Shown in pieces: positions 45,541 through 52,876 of a DNA stretch of 64,000 nucleotides; the first letter of the stretch is position 1; the number at the start of each line of letters is the position of its first letter. This stretch comes from Burkholderiales bacterium (GTDB lineage Bacteria; Pseudomonadota; Gammaproteobacteria; Burkholderiales; JAEUOS01). The notes under the pieces were generated by a model, which worked only from the letters and a program-made list of their open reading frames with translations, was not told the origin of the DNA and ran no database searches. The position numbers were made by a program, and so were the translations under genes. Where the stretch lies: positions 27,001-91,000 of the forward strand of contig CANJDH010000005.1 in NCBI GenBank assembly GCA_947473125.1. Direction: 5' to 3'.

Positions 45541-46014
45541 TTACTTTTTCTGCGCTTCGTAAAAATTGACCAGCTTGATCACATCGGTTGCCTCGATGCG
45601 CCCCAAGGGGCCATCACTGTAGCTCGAGCCGATCACTTTCGATTCGGCATTCAGGATGAATTCCGAGGGCTGGATGATCTGGCGCCGCTCTTCCCACCAG
45701 GAACCGAGCTGGTCGGCCTGCGCGCGAGTCACGCCGTACCCAAGCGGGAAGTTGAGTTCATCGGCCACCGGTTTGGATTTGTCTTCCGGATCCACGCTGG
45801 CTGCAAACACCTTCACCCCGAGCGCAGCAAACTCGTCTTTCAACTTCGCAAAGCCGACCAACTGCCGGCGACAGTAGGGTCACCAATGCCCGCGATAAAA
45901 CAGCACCACGCGATATTTGGCATCGAGGCCATTGGGCAAGTCCATCATCCCGCCACCGACCAGGGGAATCGTCATGGCGGGGAAGGCGCTGCCGATATGC
46001 AGTTTTTCACTCAT
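45541..46014 (-). CDS. Selenocysteine-containing peroxiredoxin-like protein (TGA at codon 45)
   Basis: 157 aa when TGA at 45880-45882 is read as Sec. The frame starts MSEKLHIGSAFPAMTIPLVG at the ATG ending at 46014 (AAAGGA upstream). Around the TGA: LFYRGHW-U-PYCRRQLVGF, the site where AhpC/TSA-like redoxins have RGxWCPYC; U45 thus replaces the peroxidatic cysteine and C48 gives UxxC. The rest (LKDEFAALGVKVFAASVDPEDK, LNFPLGYGVTR) is a thioredoxin-fold redoxin. A hairpin follows directly. Expected role: peroxide reduction. Without recoding, gene callers would start it at residue ~52. Last gene of the four-gene operon. Confidence 0.9.
45861..45875 (-). promoter_or_regulatory. SECIS-like hairpin of the peroxiredoxin gene
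   Basis: Four bases after the TGA, ACTGTC and GGCAGT pair around GCC (one G-U pair); outside, GACC (overlapping the TGA) can pair with GGTC. Position and size fit a bacterial SECIS recognised by SelB. Confidence 0.65.
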
Positions 46015-46034
46015 GCGATTGGTCCTTTTCGTGC

Positions 46035-46619
46035 TTAGTGTGGCTTCAAGGTTGGGGAAACACCTGCAGGCATCATAGCAGCGGCTGAAGTGGCAGGTGC
46101 GGCGTTGAGCGTGCGCATGAACACCTGCATGCCGTAATGAAACGCGATGAAACCGCCGAGCTCCATGATCTGGGCCTCGGTGTAATGCTGTTTCATCTCG
46201 TCGTAAAACGCCTTGTCGACCTGATTGGCGTCGAGGTACATCATGTCGGCGTAGCGCAGGGCCACTTTTTCGGCTGCCGAAAAGCGCGTACCTTGCTCGT
46301 AGCTGTTGCAGCCTTCGTCGATGGTCGCCTCGTCAAGACCTGCTGCCAGGGCGCGTTTCGAGCGCAGGGCACTGAAATACGTGTCGCCTGCAAAACGCGC
46401 AAGCTGGATGCGGATCACCTCTTTCAACTTGTGATCGACATTACCCTGCCCGTGCGACACCAGCAACGCCTTGAGCAACACCTTCGCGTAGCTGGGCACG
46501 CGTGCGACGATGCCGGTAAACACGCCATCCGGCACGCCGAGCTCTTCGGCGCGAGCCATCAGGGCGAGCAGTTCCGGGTCATCGATATCTGCGGCATCAA
46601 GCGGAGTGATATGCGGCAT
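46035..46619 (-). CDS. Carboxymuconolactone-decarboxylase/AhpD-fold protein without redox residues
   Basis: 194 aa: MPHITPLDAADIDDPELLALMARAEELG, KLKEVIRIQLARFAGDTYFSALRSK, and SAAEKVALRYADMMYLDANQVD. It is a clear paralogue of the next gene upstream (46619-47251): both share E-V/I-I-R, G-L-x-E-x-x-x-D-E-G, S-A-A-(E/D)-K and A-L-R-Y. But at the CxxU position it reads DTYF, so both redox residues are gone. The ATG overlaps the upstream stop by one base (TGATG), suggesting coupled synthesis and perhaps a hetero-oligomer. Function unknown. Confidence 0.85.
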   Translation of the reverse strand: MPHITPLDAADIDDPELLALMARAEELGVPDGVFTGIVARVPSYAKVLLKALLVSHGQGNVDHKLKEVIRIQLARFAGDTYFSALRSKRALAAGLDEATIDEGCNSYEQGTRFSAAEKVALRYADMMYLDANQVDKAFYDEMKQHYTEAQIMELGGFIAFHYGMQVFMRTLNAAPATSAAAMMPAGVSPTLKPH

Positions 46620-47251
46620 CACGCAGCCTCATTTCTCTTTTTGGTGCCGCCCAACGACACCGGCGTGGCGCCGTACAGGCGCGCCGATTCTTCCTGGCTC
46701 ACCAGGCGGCCATCGGGCGCGAACATCGGATAGAACTTGAGCGTGCCGAAGAAGGTGTGGTACCCGATGTTGAAGCCGATGAAGGTGCCAAGCTCGACAA
46801 TTTCTTCCTCGTCATAGTATTGGCGCAATTGGTCGTAGAACGCCGCGTCCACCTGTTGCCAATCCGTCGCCATCAACTCGCTGTAGCGCAGCGCGATTTT
46901 GTCTGCTGCGCTCAGGCGAGTGCTGTTCGCGTAATTCTCGATGCCCTCATCGAGGGCTTCTTCGGTCAGGCCATTCCGCTTCGCCGAAGCGGATCGAACG
47001 TTGCCTCAGTAGCTGCACGAGGCCATGCGCGACAGGGTGACGCGGATGATCTCCTTGAGCGTGTGGCTGATGCGCCCGGTGTTGAAGCAGGTGCTCCAGG
47101 CCACGAACATGGCTTCGGCCTGGTCCGGATTGTGGCCCATCATGGCGTGAAATGCCGGGTCGGGCGCGCGGTGTTCAAGGCATTGCTCGATCAGCGGCTT
47201 GAGCTTGGTTTTTTTCAGATCGTCGATGTCGAGCATGGTGATGTTGGGCAT
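46619..47251 (-). CDS. Selenocysteine-containing AhpD-like protein (TGA at codon 82)
   Basis: 210 aa when TGA at 47006-47008 is read as Sec. Before it: LKEIIRVTLSRMASCSY; after it: GNVRSASAKRNGLTEEALDEG, continuing without further stop to 46619. C79-S-Y-U82 is the CxxC site of the AhpD/carboxymuconolactone-decarboxylase fold; the usual histidine four residues later is Arg here. The ATG at 47251 has GGAG eight bases upstream. Homology with its neighbour extends across the TGA, which rules out two separate genes. A perfect hairpin follows 12 nt after the TGA. Probably a redox (peroxidase-coupled) enzyme. Confidence 0.9.
46975..46993 (-). promoter_or_regulatory. SECIS-like hairpin of the AhpD-like gene
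   Basis: TCCGCTTC-GGC-GAAGCGGA, an 8-bp perfect stem with a 3-base loop, 12 nt downstream of the TGA. This is the strongest of the three SECIS candidates. Confidence 0.75.
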
Positions 47252-47271
47252 GTGTAACTCTCCTTTGAATC

Positions 47272-48519
47272 TCAACTTCCGGCTTGTCTCGCGGCCAACA
47301 ACGGCATCACTGCACGCGGCACCAGACTCAGCGTGGCGATGCCTTTCATGCCGGGGTCTGCACTGTTTGCCGCCATGTCTCGCAACGCGACAAACGCTTC
47401 CCCCGCAGCGGTGTCAAGCCAGAACCACTCCAGGACCTGCGCCGGGGAATGTCGGCCCGGCTGTACCGCCTTGGCTTCATAGTAAAACGTTTTCAACTCA
47501 TCGGCGGCGAGCTTGAGCGCACCGGCGGGCACCAGTCCTTCGCGGTATGGCGCCGGTAGCGTGTCAGAAAGCCAGGCGGTGAGATAGACGCCCAGTTGCA
47601 ACGGCGACAGGCCGGTGACCCCAAGCGTGGTGCGACCATGATTGTGCTTGCGCGCCACTTCATGCCAGGCCTGCAGTTGGGCAATCTCGTCGGCAAGGCG
47701 CTCGCCGAGCGAGCCGTCCGAGCGCATGCGCGGAAAACTCACCGGGCAGTTCAATGCTTCGGGCACGTCACCCAGGTCTTCATACGGCGCGTCTTCGGTG
47801 AAATCCTCCAGCACCGGCCCGGCATCGCGGTCAAGCAACTCGAGGGCTGCCAGCACCACCCTGGTCTGGAACGCCGGATCGTTTGGCACGCCCATCGGGC
47901 GCCCCAACATGAAAGGCACCCAGAGGGCGCGCGGCGGGCTAAGCGCCGCCGAGTGTTCGCGAATCAGGCTGATGGAAACCGTCGCAATGCCCTCTTGTTC
48001 GAGGTAGTGGCCTAGTGCGCTCACGGCGCACGTACAGACCGGTCAAACCGGGGAGAGCAGTACCGCATCGACCCCGTCATTCCGGAGCATGGCCGCCAAC
48101 TCGCGCGCCTTGGGCTCATAGCGCTCGATTTTCGGGATCGCGCCCATGAACGAGTAGTGGAAGGCTGCCACCGCGCCGACGATCTTGTCGCGCACCAGTT
48201 CCTTGAGACGATCGAGCGGGAACACCACGTTCCAGTCAGATTGAAACCCGGTGCGATCAAAATTGACCGACGCATGGCTCATCACCAGATCGGCGGGAGC
48301 CACATCACCGGGGATCACCCGGTAGTCAATGCCCGCGCCACCCGTGTCAAACGGCTGATCACTGCGCAAGTGGATACCGGCGGTAGTTACGATCGCCACC
48401 CGTCGCTGCGCCAATGCCGGCCCCTTGACGAAAGGCCGGGTCGGGAATTGCGGTAGCGTGGGAATTCGGTTGAGATGTCCCTCCCGTTCGGCTTGGGGTA
48501 AGTCTGCCAGTCGTACCAT
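47272..48519 (-). CDS. GrdB-like selenoprotein (glycine/sarcosine/betaine reductase B family; TGA at codon 159)
   Basis: 415 aa when TGA at 48043-48045 is read as Sec. Start MVRLADLPQAEREGHL at 48519 with AAGGAG upstream. The TGA lies in DAVLLSPV-U-PVCTCAVSALGHYLE, the UxxCxC site of GrdB/PrdB-type reductase subunits, followed by EQEGIATVSISLIREHSA. N-terminal half has VAIVTTAGIHLRSDQPFD as in GrdB. Aerobic betaproteobacteria lack the Stickland complex, so the substrate is unknown; it could reduce a small C-N or C-S compound. First gene of the operon. Ordinary annotation would split it into two ORFs. Confidence 0.9.
48015..48031 (-). promoter_or_regulatory. SECIS-like hairpin of the GrdB-like gene
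   Basis: GTGCGC-CGTGA-GCGCAC: 6-bp perfect stem, 5-base loop, 11 nt after the TGA. Confidence 0.7.
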
Positions 48520-48747
48520 GAAGCTCTCCTTGTTTGAAACGCACAGTATCTGAAACTTGGCGACAACCCGTGAACCAGGAATCCAGCCTGGCTGTTGGGC
48601 CATCGTAGCGCCGCGCGCGCAGAGCGGCAACTCTTTTCCATACCCGTAACGAACCATACATGGGAGCTTGGACCTTGCGTTTGCGGCACGCAGGCCCCGT
48701 CGCGTGCATCATCTCAACACACTTGGCTGCATCATGCCTGACCGAGA

Positions 48748-49488
48748 TCACGCCTTGGTCAGCGTCAACAATATGTCGGCATACCACGCGCAATTGAGCC
48801 CCAGGGCTTCGTCGACTTCATTGTCGCGCGAACCCACGTCCATGCGTGACGAATGCACGCCAAGCAGACGCCACGGCAGTTTCTCTTCTGTCGCCGCGCC
48901 GGCCACCGCCTGCGCCACGCGCATCACCACCGGTGCGCCACTGGTGCCGCGGTGCGTGCGGGCATCGGTCAAAAAATATCCCTGTCCCTGAAAGCGCAGG
49001 CCGAACGACGATGCCACCACGGCATGGCGCACCACCGGCAGGTGGTGCAAGCCGTCATGAAAGCCGAGCGGAAAACCCACCACCAGCAGGGAGCTGCCGA
49101 CCTCGACATGGTCAGCCTGCCCCGCCAGATGCGCCGGGCTGAACGCCTGATAAACGGTGCCCTTCGGCAGCGCCGCACGTTCGAGCTCAATCACCGCCAC
49201 GTCGATTTCACCGGCCGCATCCTTGCCCTGGCGCCAGATGCTCTTGCGATTGCGGTACAGCGGGATCGAGAATCCGGTCGATTTGGCCATGTTGTCGGCG
49301 TCGATGTGCAATTCGATCTCGATGCGATCCGGAAAGTGCTTGCTCTCCTTGTCGATCATCACGTGCCGGCTGGTCACCAAAAACAGGCGCTTGTCGCGCT
49401 CGAAGAAAAAGCCGCTGGCGTTCGTCAGGTGCTGCTTTTGCAGGAAGGTCGAGACGCGTGCTGCGGTGAGTAATACGGATTCGATCAT
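48748..49488 (-). CDS. Trypsin-like serine peptidase
   Basis: 246 aa without signal peptide. Probable triad: His in FLVTSRHVMID, Asp in AGEIDVAVIELE, Ser in THRGTSGAPVVMR. LVVGFPLGFHDGLHHLPVVRHAVVASSFGLRFQGQGYFLTDA is characteristic of chymotrypsin-fold proteins of the S1C-like or uncharacterised trypsin-like group. Cytoplasmic location and lack of a PDZ domain set it apart from DegP. It lies upstream of the selenoprotein operon on the same strand (228-bp gap, so probably separate) and close to the LysR gene end (8 bp). Confidence 0.8.
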   Translation of the reverse strand: MIESVLLTAARVSTFLQKQHLTNASGFFFERDKRLFLVTSRHVMIDKESKHFPDRIEIELHIDADNMAKSTGFSIPLYRNRKSIWRQGKDAAGEIDVAVIELERAALPKGTVYQAFSPAHLAGQADHVEVGSSLLVVGFPLGFHDGLHHLPVVRHAVVASSFGLRFQGQGYFLTDARTHRGTSGAPVVMRVAQAVAGAATEEKLPWRLLGVHSSRMDVGSRDNEVDEALGLNCAWYADILLTLTKA

Positions 49489-49496
49489 GGCGTCGC

Positions 49497-50399
49497 CTAT
49501 TTGAAGTGTTCGCTGACAGTCTTGAGCGCGTCAACCAGCAGTCGGCCGGCCGGGCTCAGGGAGCCGCGCCGCCGTCGCGTCATGCCGACGGTACGCACCC
49601 AGTCGCTGCCGCTCACCTTCAGTTGTACCAGTTGCCCGGCTTTTTCTTCCCAGTGGATCAATTCGCGCGGAATGAAGGTCAGGATATCGCTTTGCATCAC
49701 CAGCGATTTCATCAGCACGGTGGAGGTGGTTTCGACTGCCGCTTCCGGCGGTATCAACTGGTTGGCGATGAACAGGTCGTCGAAGGCGAGGCGCTCGAGC
49801 TCGCGCCGCCGCGGCAGTACCCAGCGCTGCTGCGTCAGTTCCGCCGGCGAGACGCTGCGGCGCCGTGCCAGCGGGTGGCCGGCGCGCGCCACCACCGCGC
49901 CGGATTCGACAAACAGATGGTCGTGCACCAGATCGGGGTCGGTCGGGCGGCTCGGCACCGACGACAGTGCGAAATCGACCTCACCCTGCTTCACCCAGGG
50001 CATCAACGACTCATTGAGACCGTAGAGCACGCTCACCTTGAGCTCGGGGTGGGTTTTCATCAGGCGCAACAGCGCCATCGGCAACAGCCGGGTCGCCTCG
50101 GTCGGCCCGCAACCAAGCAGCACATGGCCGCGCGTGGCGCCCTTGAGGGCATCGATTTCACTGACCGCGTTGCGCAGTTCGGACTCCATCGCGCTGCCAT
50201 GCGCGAGCAAGGCCTCGCCATAGGGCGTCGGCGTGACGCCAAAGCGGCCGCGCTCAAGGAGGCGCACGCCCAGCGATTTTTCCAGCGCCTTGATGCTCTT
50301 GGAGAGGGCCGGCTGGGAGATTTCCAGTTCGGCGGCGGCCTCGGTGAGGCTGCCGCGCCGTGCCGCTGCGAGAAACAACTGAATGCGCCGGTAATCCAT
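49497..50399 (-). CDS. LysR family transcriptional regulator
   Basis: 300 aa. MDYRRIQLFLAAARRGSLTEAAAELEISQPALSKSIKALEKSLGVRLLERGRFGVTPTPYG is the canonical winged helix, followed by the effector domain (GHVLLGCGPTEATRLLPMALLRLMKTHPELKVSVLYG) of the CbnR/GbpR-like type. Divergent from the Rieske dioxygenase genes; the 158-bp gap contains four phased 11-bp repeats. Likely activator of that operon. Confidence 0.9.
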   Translation of the reverse strand: MDYRRIQLFLAAARRGSLTEAAAELEISQPALSKSIKALEKSLGVRLLERGRFGVTPTPYGEALLAHGSAMESELRNAVSEIDALKGATRGHVLLGCGPTEATRLLPMALLRLMKTHPELKVSVLYGLNESLMPWVKQGEVDFALSSVPSRPTDPDLVHDHLFVESGAVVARAGHPLARRRSVSPAELTQQRWVLPRRRELERLAFDDLFIANQLIPPEAAVETTSTVLMKSLVMQSDILTFIPRELIHWEEKAGQLVQLKVSGSDWVRTVGMTRRRRGSLSPAGRLLVDALKTVSEHFK

Positions 50400-50480
50400 A
50401 ACCAATAGTAATGGAAATAGCATGGATGGTTGTTGTATCGGCGCTGGCGGCGCGCTATCGTGTGTGTCTGCATTTGCGCC

Positions 50481-50524
50481 AGATGTGGGTCAGACGTTGG
50501 CCAGATGTTGGCCAAATGCGCGCC
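50481..50524. promoter_or_regulatory. Four phased 11-bp repeats upstream of the dioxygenase
   Basis: Consecutive units AGATGTGGGTC, AGACGTTGGCC, AGATGTTGGCC and AAATGCGCGCC (50481-50524), one helical turn apart, ending 33 bp before the dioxygenase ATG. They could be an array of regulator sites on one DNA face. Confidence 0.6.
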
Positions 50525-50557
50525 CACCCCGCCGCCTGCCAGTCCGAAGGAGATCCC

Positions 50558-51862
50558 ATGCAATCACTCAGCCCCAGCCAGATGGTCGAACCGGACCGCG
50601 TCCACCGGCTCGCCTATACCAGCCAGGAAATCTTCGACCGCGAAGTCGAAAACATTTTCGAGAAGATCTGGGTCTATTGCGGACACGAATCACAAGTGAA
50701 GAAGCCCGGCGATTACCACACGCTGCAGATCGGCCGCCAGCCGATGGTGATGGTGCGCGGCAAAGACATAAAGGTGCGCGTGCTCTACAACCGCTGCCCG
50801 CACCGCGGCGTCGAGCTGTGCGGCAACACCCACGGCAATACCGGCAGCAACTTTGTCTGCTCGTACCACGCCTGGAGCTTCCACCTCGACGGCAAGATCG
50901 AGAGCATCCCGCTGATGAAGGGCTACGACGGCACGCGCATGACGCGCGACAACCCGGACTGCAGCATGAAGGCCGCCGCGCGCGTCGACTCGTACCGCGG
51001 CTTTGTGTTCGCCAGCCTCTCACCCACCGGCCCGTCCTTGCTCGATTTTCTCGGCGAAGCCAAAATCGCGTTTGACGACATGTGCGACCGCTCGCCCGAG
51101 GGCGAAGTCGAGGTCGTGCCGACCTGCCACCGCGTGATGCAGCACTCGAACTGGAAGTTCTTCATGGAAAACCAGCTCGACTCGCTGCACCCTTCGGTGA
51201 CCCATCAATCCACCGGCGTGGCTGCCGGCCGGATCGAAAAGCAGATGCAGGCCGGCGGCACCACGCCGCCGCTCTACTACCACTACCTGTCGACCTTCGC
51301 TTCCTCGTTCGAGCAGTGGGACAGCGTGCAGACCATCAATTTCCCGCGCGGCCACGGCGTACTCAAGGCCTATATGGGCCTGCGCCCGCAGGACCCCGAC
51401 ACCAAGGCCTACGAAAAACTGATGGAGAAGGCCTACGGCAAGGAGAAGATGGAGGAGTACTTGTCACGCTCGATCCATCACGTGCTGGTCTACCCCTATC
51501 TGTCGGTGCAATCGCCGCTGCAGCAGTTGCGCTGCCTGCGCCCGCTCGGGCCGAACAAAACCCTCTCCGAGATCTGGCACTTCCGTCTGAAGGGCGCGCC
51601 CGAGGCGATCTACCGGCGCTCGCTCTGGTATTACAACCTGGTCAATTCGCCGGCCACCATGATCAATGCCGACGACCTGGAGAACTGGACCAAGGGCCAG
51701 TGGGGGCTGGAGTCCACCGGTAGCGACTGGGTCAGCTTTCATCGTGACTTCGGCCGCGACACCATCGAGAACGGCGTCACTTATTCGAACAAGGGCACTT
51801 CCGAAGCCGTGATGCGCAGCCAGTTCAAGGCCTGGAGCGAATACATGGGGGGAGCCAAATAA
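50558..51862 (+). CDS. Aromatic-ring-hydroxylating dioxygenase, alpha (Rieske) subunit
   Basis: 434 aa. Rieske [2Fe-2S] ligands C80-x-H82 (NRCPHRGVEL) and C101-x2-H104 (CSYHAWSFHL); mononuclear iron site ENQLDSLHPSVTHQS with two His and a later acidic ligand. Belongs to the large subunits of salicylate/anthranilate/benzoate-type oxygenases. ATG at 50558 has AAGGAG. Stop overlaps the beta-subunit start by one base. The close gentisate dioxygenase gene suggests it may produce gentisate or feed that step, but its own substrate is not fixed. Reductase/ferredoxin genes are not adjacent. Confidence 0.9.
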   Translation: MQSLSPSQMVEPDRVHRLAYTSQEIFDREVENIFEKIWVYCGHESQVKKPGDYHTLQIGRQPMVMVRGKDIKVRVLYNRCPHRGVELCGNTHGNTGSNFVCSYHAWSFHLDGKIESIPLMKGYDGTRMTRDNPDCSMKAAARVDSYRGFVFASLSPTGPSLLDFLGEAKIAFDDMCDRSPEGEVEVVPTCHRVMQHSNWKFFMENQLDSLHPSVTHQSTGVAAGRIEKQMQAGGTTPPLYYHYLSTFASSFEQWDSVQTINFPRGHGVLKAYMGLRPQDPDTKAYEKLMEKAYGKEKMEEYLSRSIHHVLVYPYLSVQSPLQQLRCLRPLGPNKTLSEIWHFRLKGAPEAIYRRSLWYYNLVNSPATMINADDLENWTKGQWGLESTGSDWVSFHRDFGRDTIENGVTYSNKGTSEAVMRSQFKAWSEYMGGAK

Positions 51863-52581
51863 TGGCCGCCGCCAAGAAAACCAGGAATCCCAAGGGCGCC
51901 AAAGTAGCCAAAGTAGCAGCTTCGGCAAAGCGAAAAGCCGCAGCCAAGACGCCGGCCGGCAAGAACCTCAAGCAAAACGTGGTGATCCGCGCCGGTGCCG
52001 AAACGCGCCGTACCGGCGCACAACGCATCGCGCCGGACCACTCGCCACGCGCCAAGGTCGTCGCCGTCAAGGCACCACGCACCTTGGCAGCGGCAGCATC
52101 GACCCGCGGCGACCTGCAACGGCGCGTCGAGCAGTTCCTATATGCGCAATCGGAACTGCTCGACAACAAATACTGGCAGGACTACATCAACCTGTTTGCC
52201 GCCGACGGCGTCTACTGGATGCCGGTCACCACCGACCAGACCGAATGGGAAGGCTCGCCCTCGATCTTCGCCGAAGACAAGCTGCTCATGCAGGTGCGCA
52301 TGGGGCGCATCACCCATCCGAACGCATGGTCGCAGGCGCCGATGTGGGCCACCAACCACCTGGTCAGCAATGTCGTGATCGAGAAGGAAACCGCGAAAGA
52401 GATCGTGGTGCGCTCGCGCTTTCACATGATGGAACTGCGCCGCGACAACCTGCGCCACTTCGGCGGCACCTACCGTCACACGCTAGTCCGGAAAGGCGAC
52501 AGCTTCGCCATCAAGCTGCAGCGCGTCGACATGTTCAACAGCCAGGCCACCTACGACTACGTATTACAAATCTGGGTCTAA
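51862..52581 (+). CDS. Aromatic-ring-hydroxylating dioxygenase, beta subunit with basic N-terminal extension
   Basis: 239 aa. The normal small-subunit fold starts about residue 80 (LQRRVEQFLYAQSELLDNKYWQDYINLFAADGVYWMP) and ends YDYVLQIWV. The first ~80 residues are an unusual Lys/Ala-rich, histone-H1-like tail (AKKTRNPKGAKVAKVAA, KRKAAAKTPAGK), with arginine-rich continuation, absent in typical subunits of about 160 aa. The frame is continuous with ATG overlapping the alpha stop (TAATG), so the tail is real coding sequence. Its role (nucleic-acid, surface or anchoring) is unknown. Confidence 0.88.
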   Translation: MAAAKKTRNPKGAKVAKVAASAKRKAAAKTPAGKNLKQNVVIRAGAETRRTGAQRIAPDHSPRAKVVAVKAPRTLAAAASTRGDLQRRVEQFLYAQSELLDNKYWQDYINLFAADGVYWMPVTTDQTEWEGSPSIFAEDKLLMQVRMGRITHPNAWSQAPMWATNHLVSNVVIEKETAKEIVVRSRFHMMELRRDNLRHFGGTYRHTLVRKGDSFAIKLQRVDMFNSQATYDYVLQIWV

Positions 52582-52586
52582 ACAAT

Positions 52587-52683
52587 CCCTGATCAAGCCC
52601 GTAGGGCAAGGGTCGCTTTTGCCCGGGCTGGTCGCCCCAGCCTGCTTCGTGCTTGGCTGAGAATGTCAGAGGCTTAATCAGGG
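52587..52683. repeat. 97-bp MITE-like element with imperfect terminal inverted repeats
   Basis: Ends CCCTGATCAAGCC (52587-52599) and GGCTTAATCAGGG (52671-52683) are inverted with one mismatch. Inside, GGGCAA/TTGCCC and GGCTGG/CCAGCC form two more hairpins. It lies directly after the dioxygenase genes and overlaps the stop of the pseudogene to its right. No coding content. Mobility is inferred from structure only. Confidence 0.5.
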
Positions 52684-52866
52684 GCCCTGTCGCCTGCGGC
52701 GCGTAGCGCGCGCCACACTCGTGCCGGCGCCCTTGGCACCAAGCGGGTTATGCGTGAACGGCTGGCCCTCGGCGTCGATGTCGGCCACAAAGCGGCCGCG
52801 CCCGGTGATGAAGCGCACGTCTTCGCGGCGCAGCGGTGCGGCGCCGATGCCTTCGCCCGGGTTCAT
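52678..52866 (-). pseudogene. Internally deleted remnant of a xanthine dehydrogenase/CoxL-type large subunit
   Basis: 62 codons. The N-terminal part GIGAAPLRREDVRFITGRGRFVADID is the start of molybdopterin-binding large subunits (I-G-x-x-x-x-R-x-E-D-x-R-x-x-T-G-x-G-x-F-x-x-D); the next part PFTHNPLGAKGAGTS is the typical near-C-terminal N-P-L-G-x-K-G-x-G-E block. The 700-odd residues between are gone and the join is in frame. Non-functional. It is 10 bp after the gentisate dioxygenase gene on the same strand and once may have belonged to that operon. Confidence 0.65.
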
Positions 52867-52876
52867 GCGTCGCGTG

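Noticed and set aside
45541..48519. Interpretation of the three TGA-containing genes as pseudogenes or frameshifted genes
   Set aside because: All three breaks are TGA, none is a frameshift, each falls exactly on a redox Cys position, hairpins follow, and selA/selB/tRNA-Sec are adjacent.
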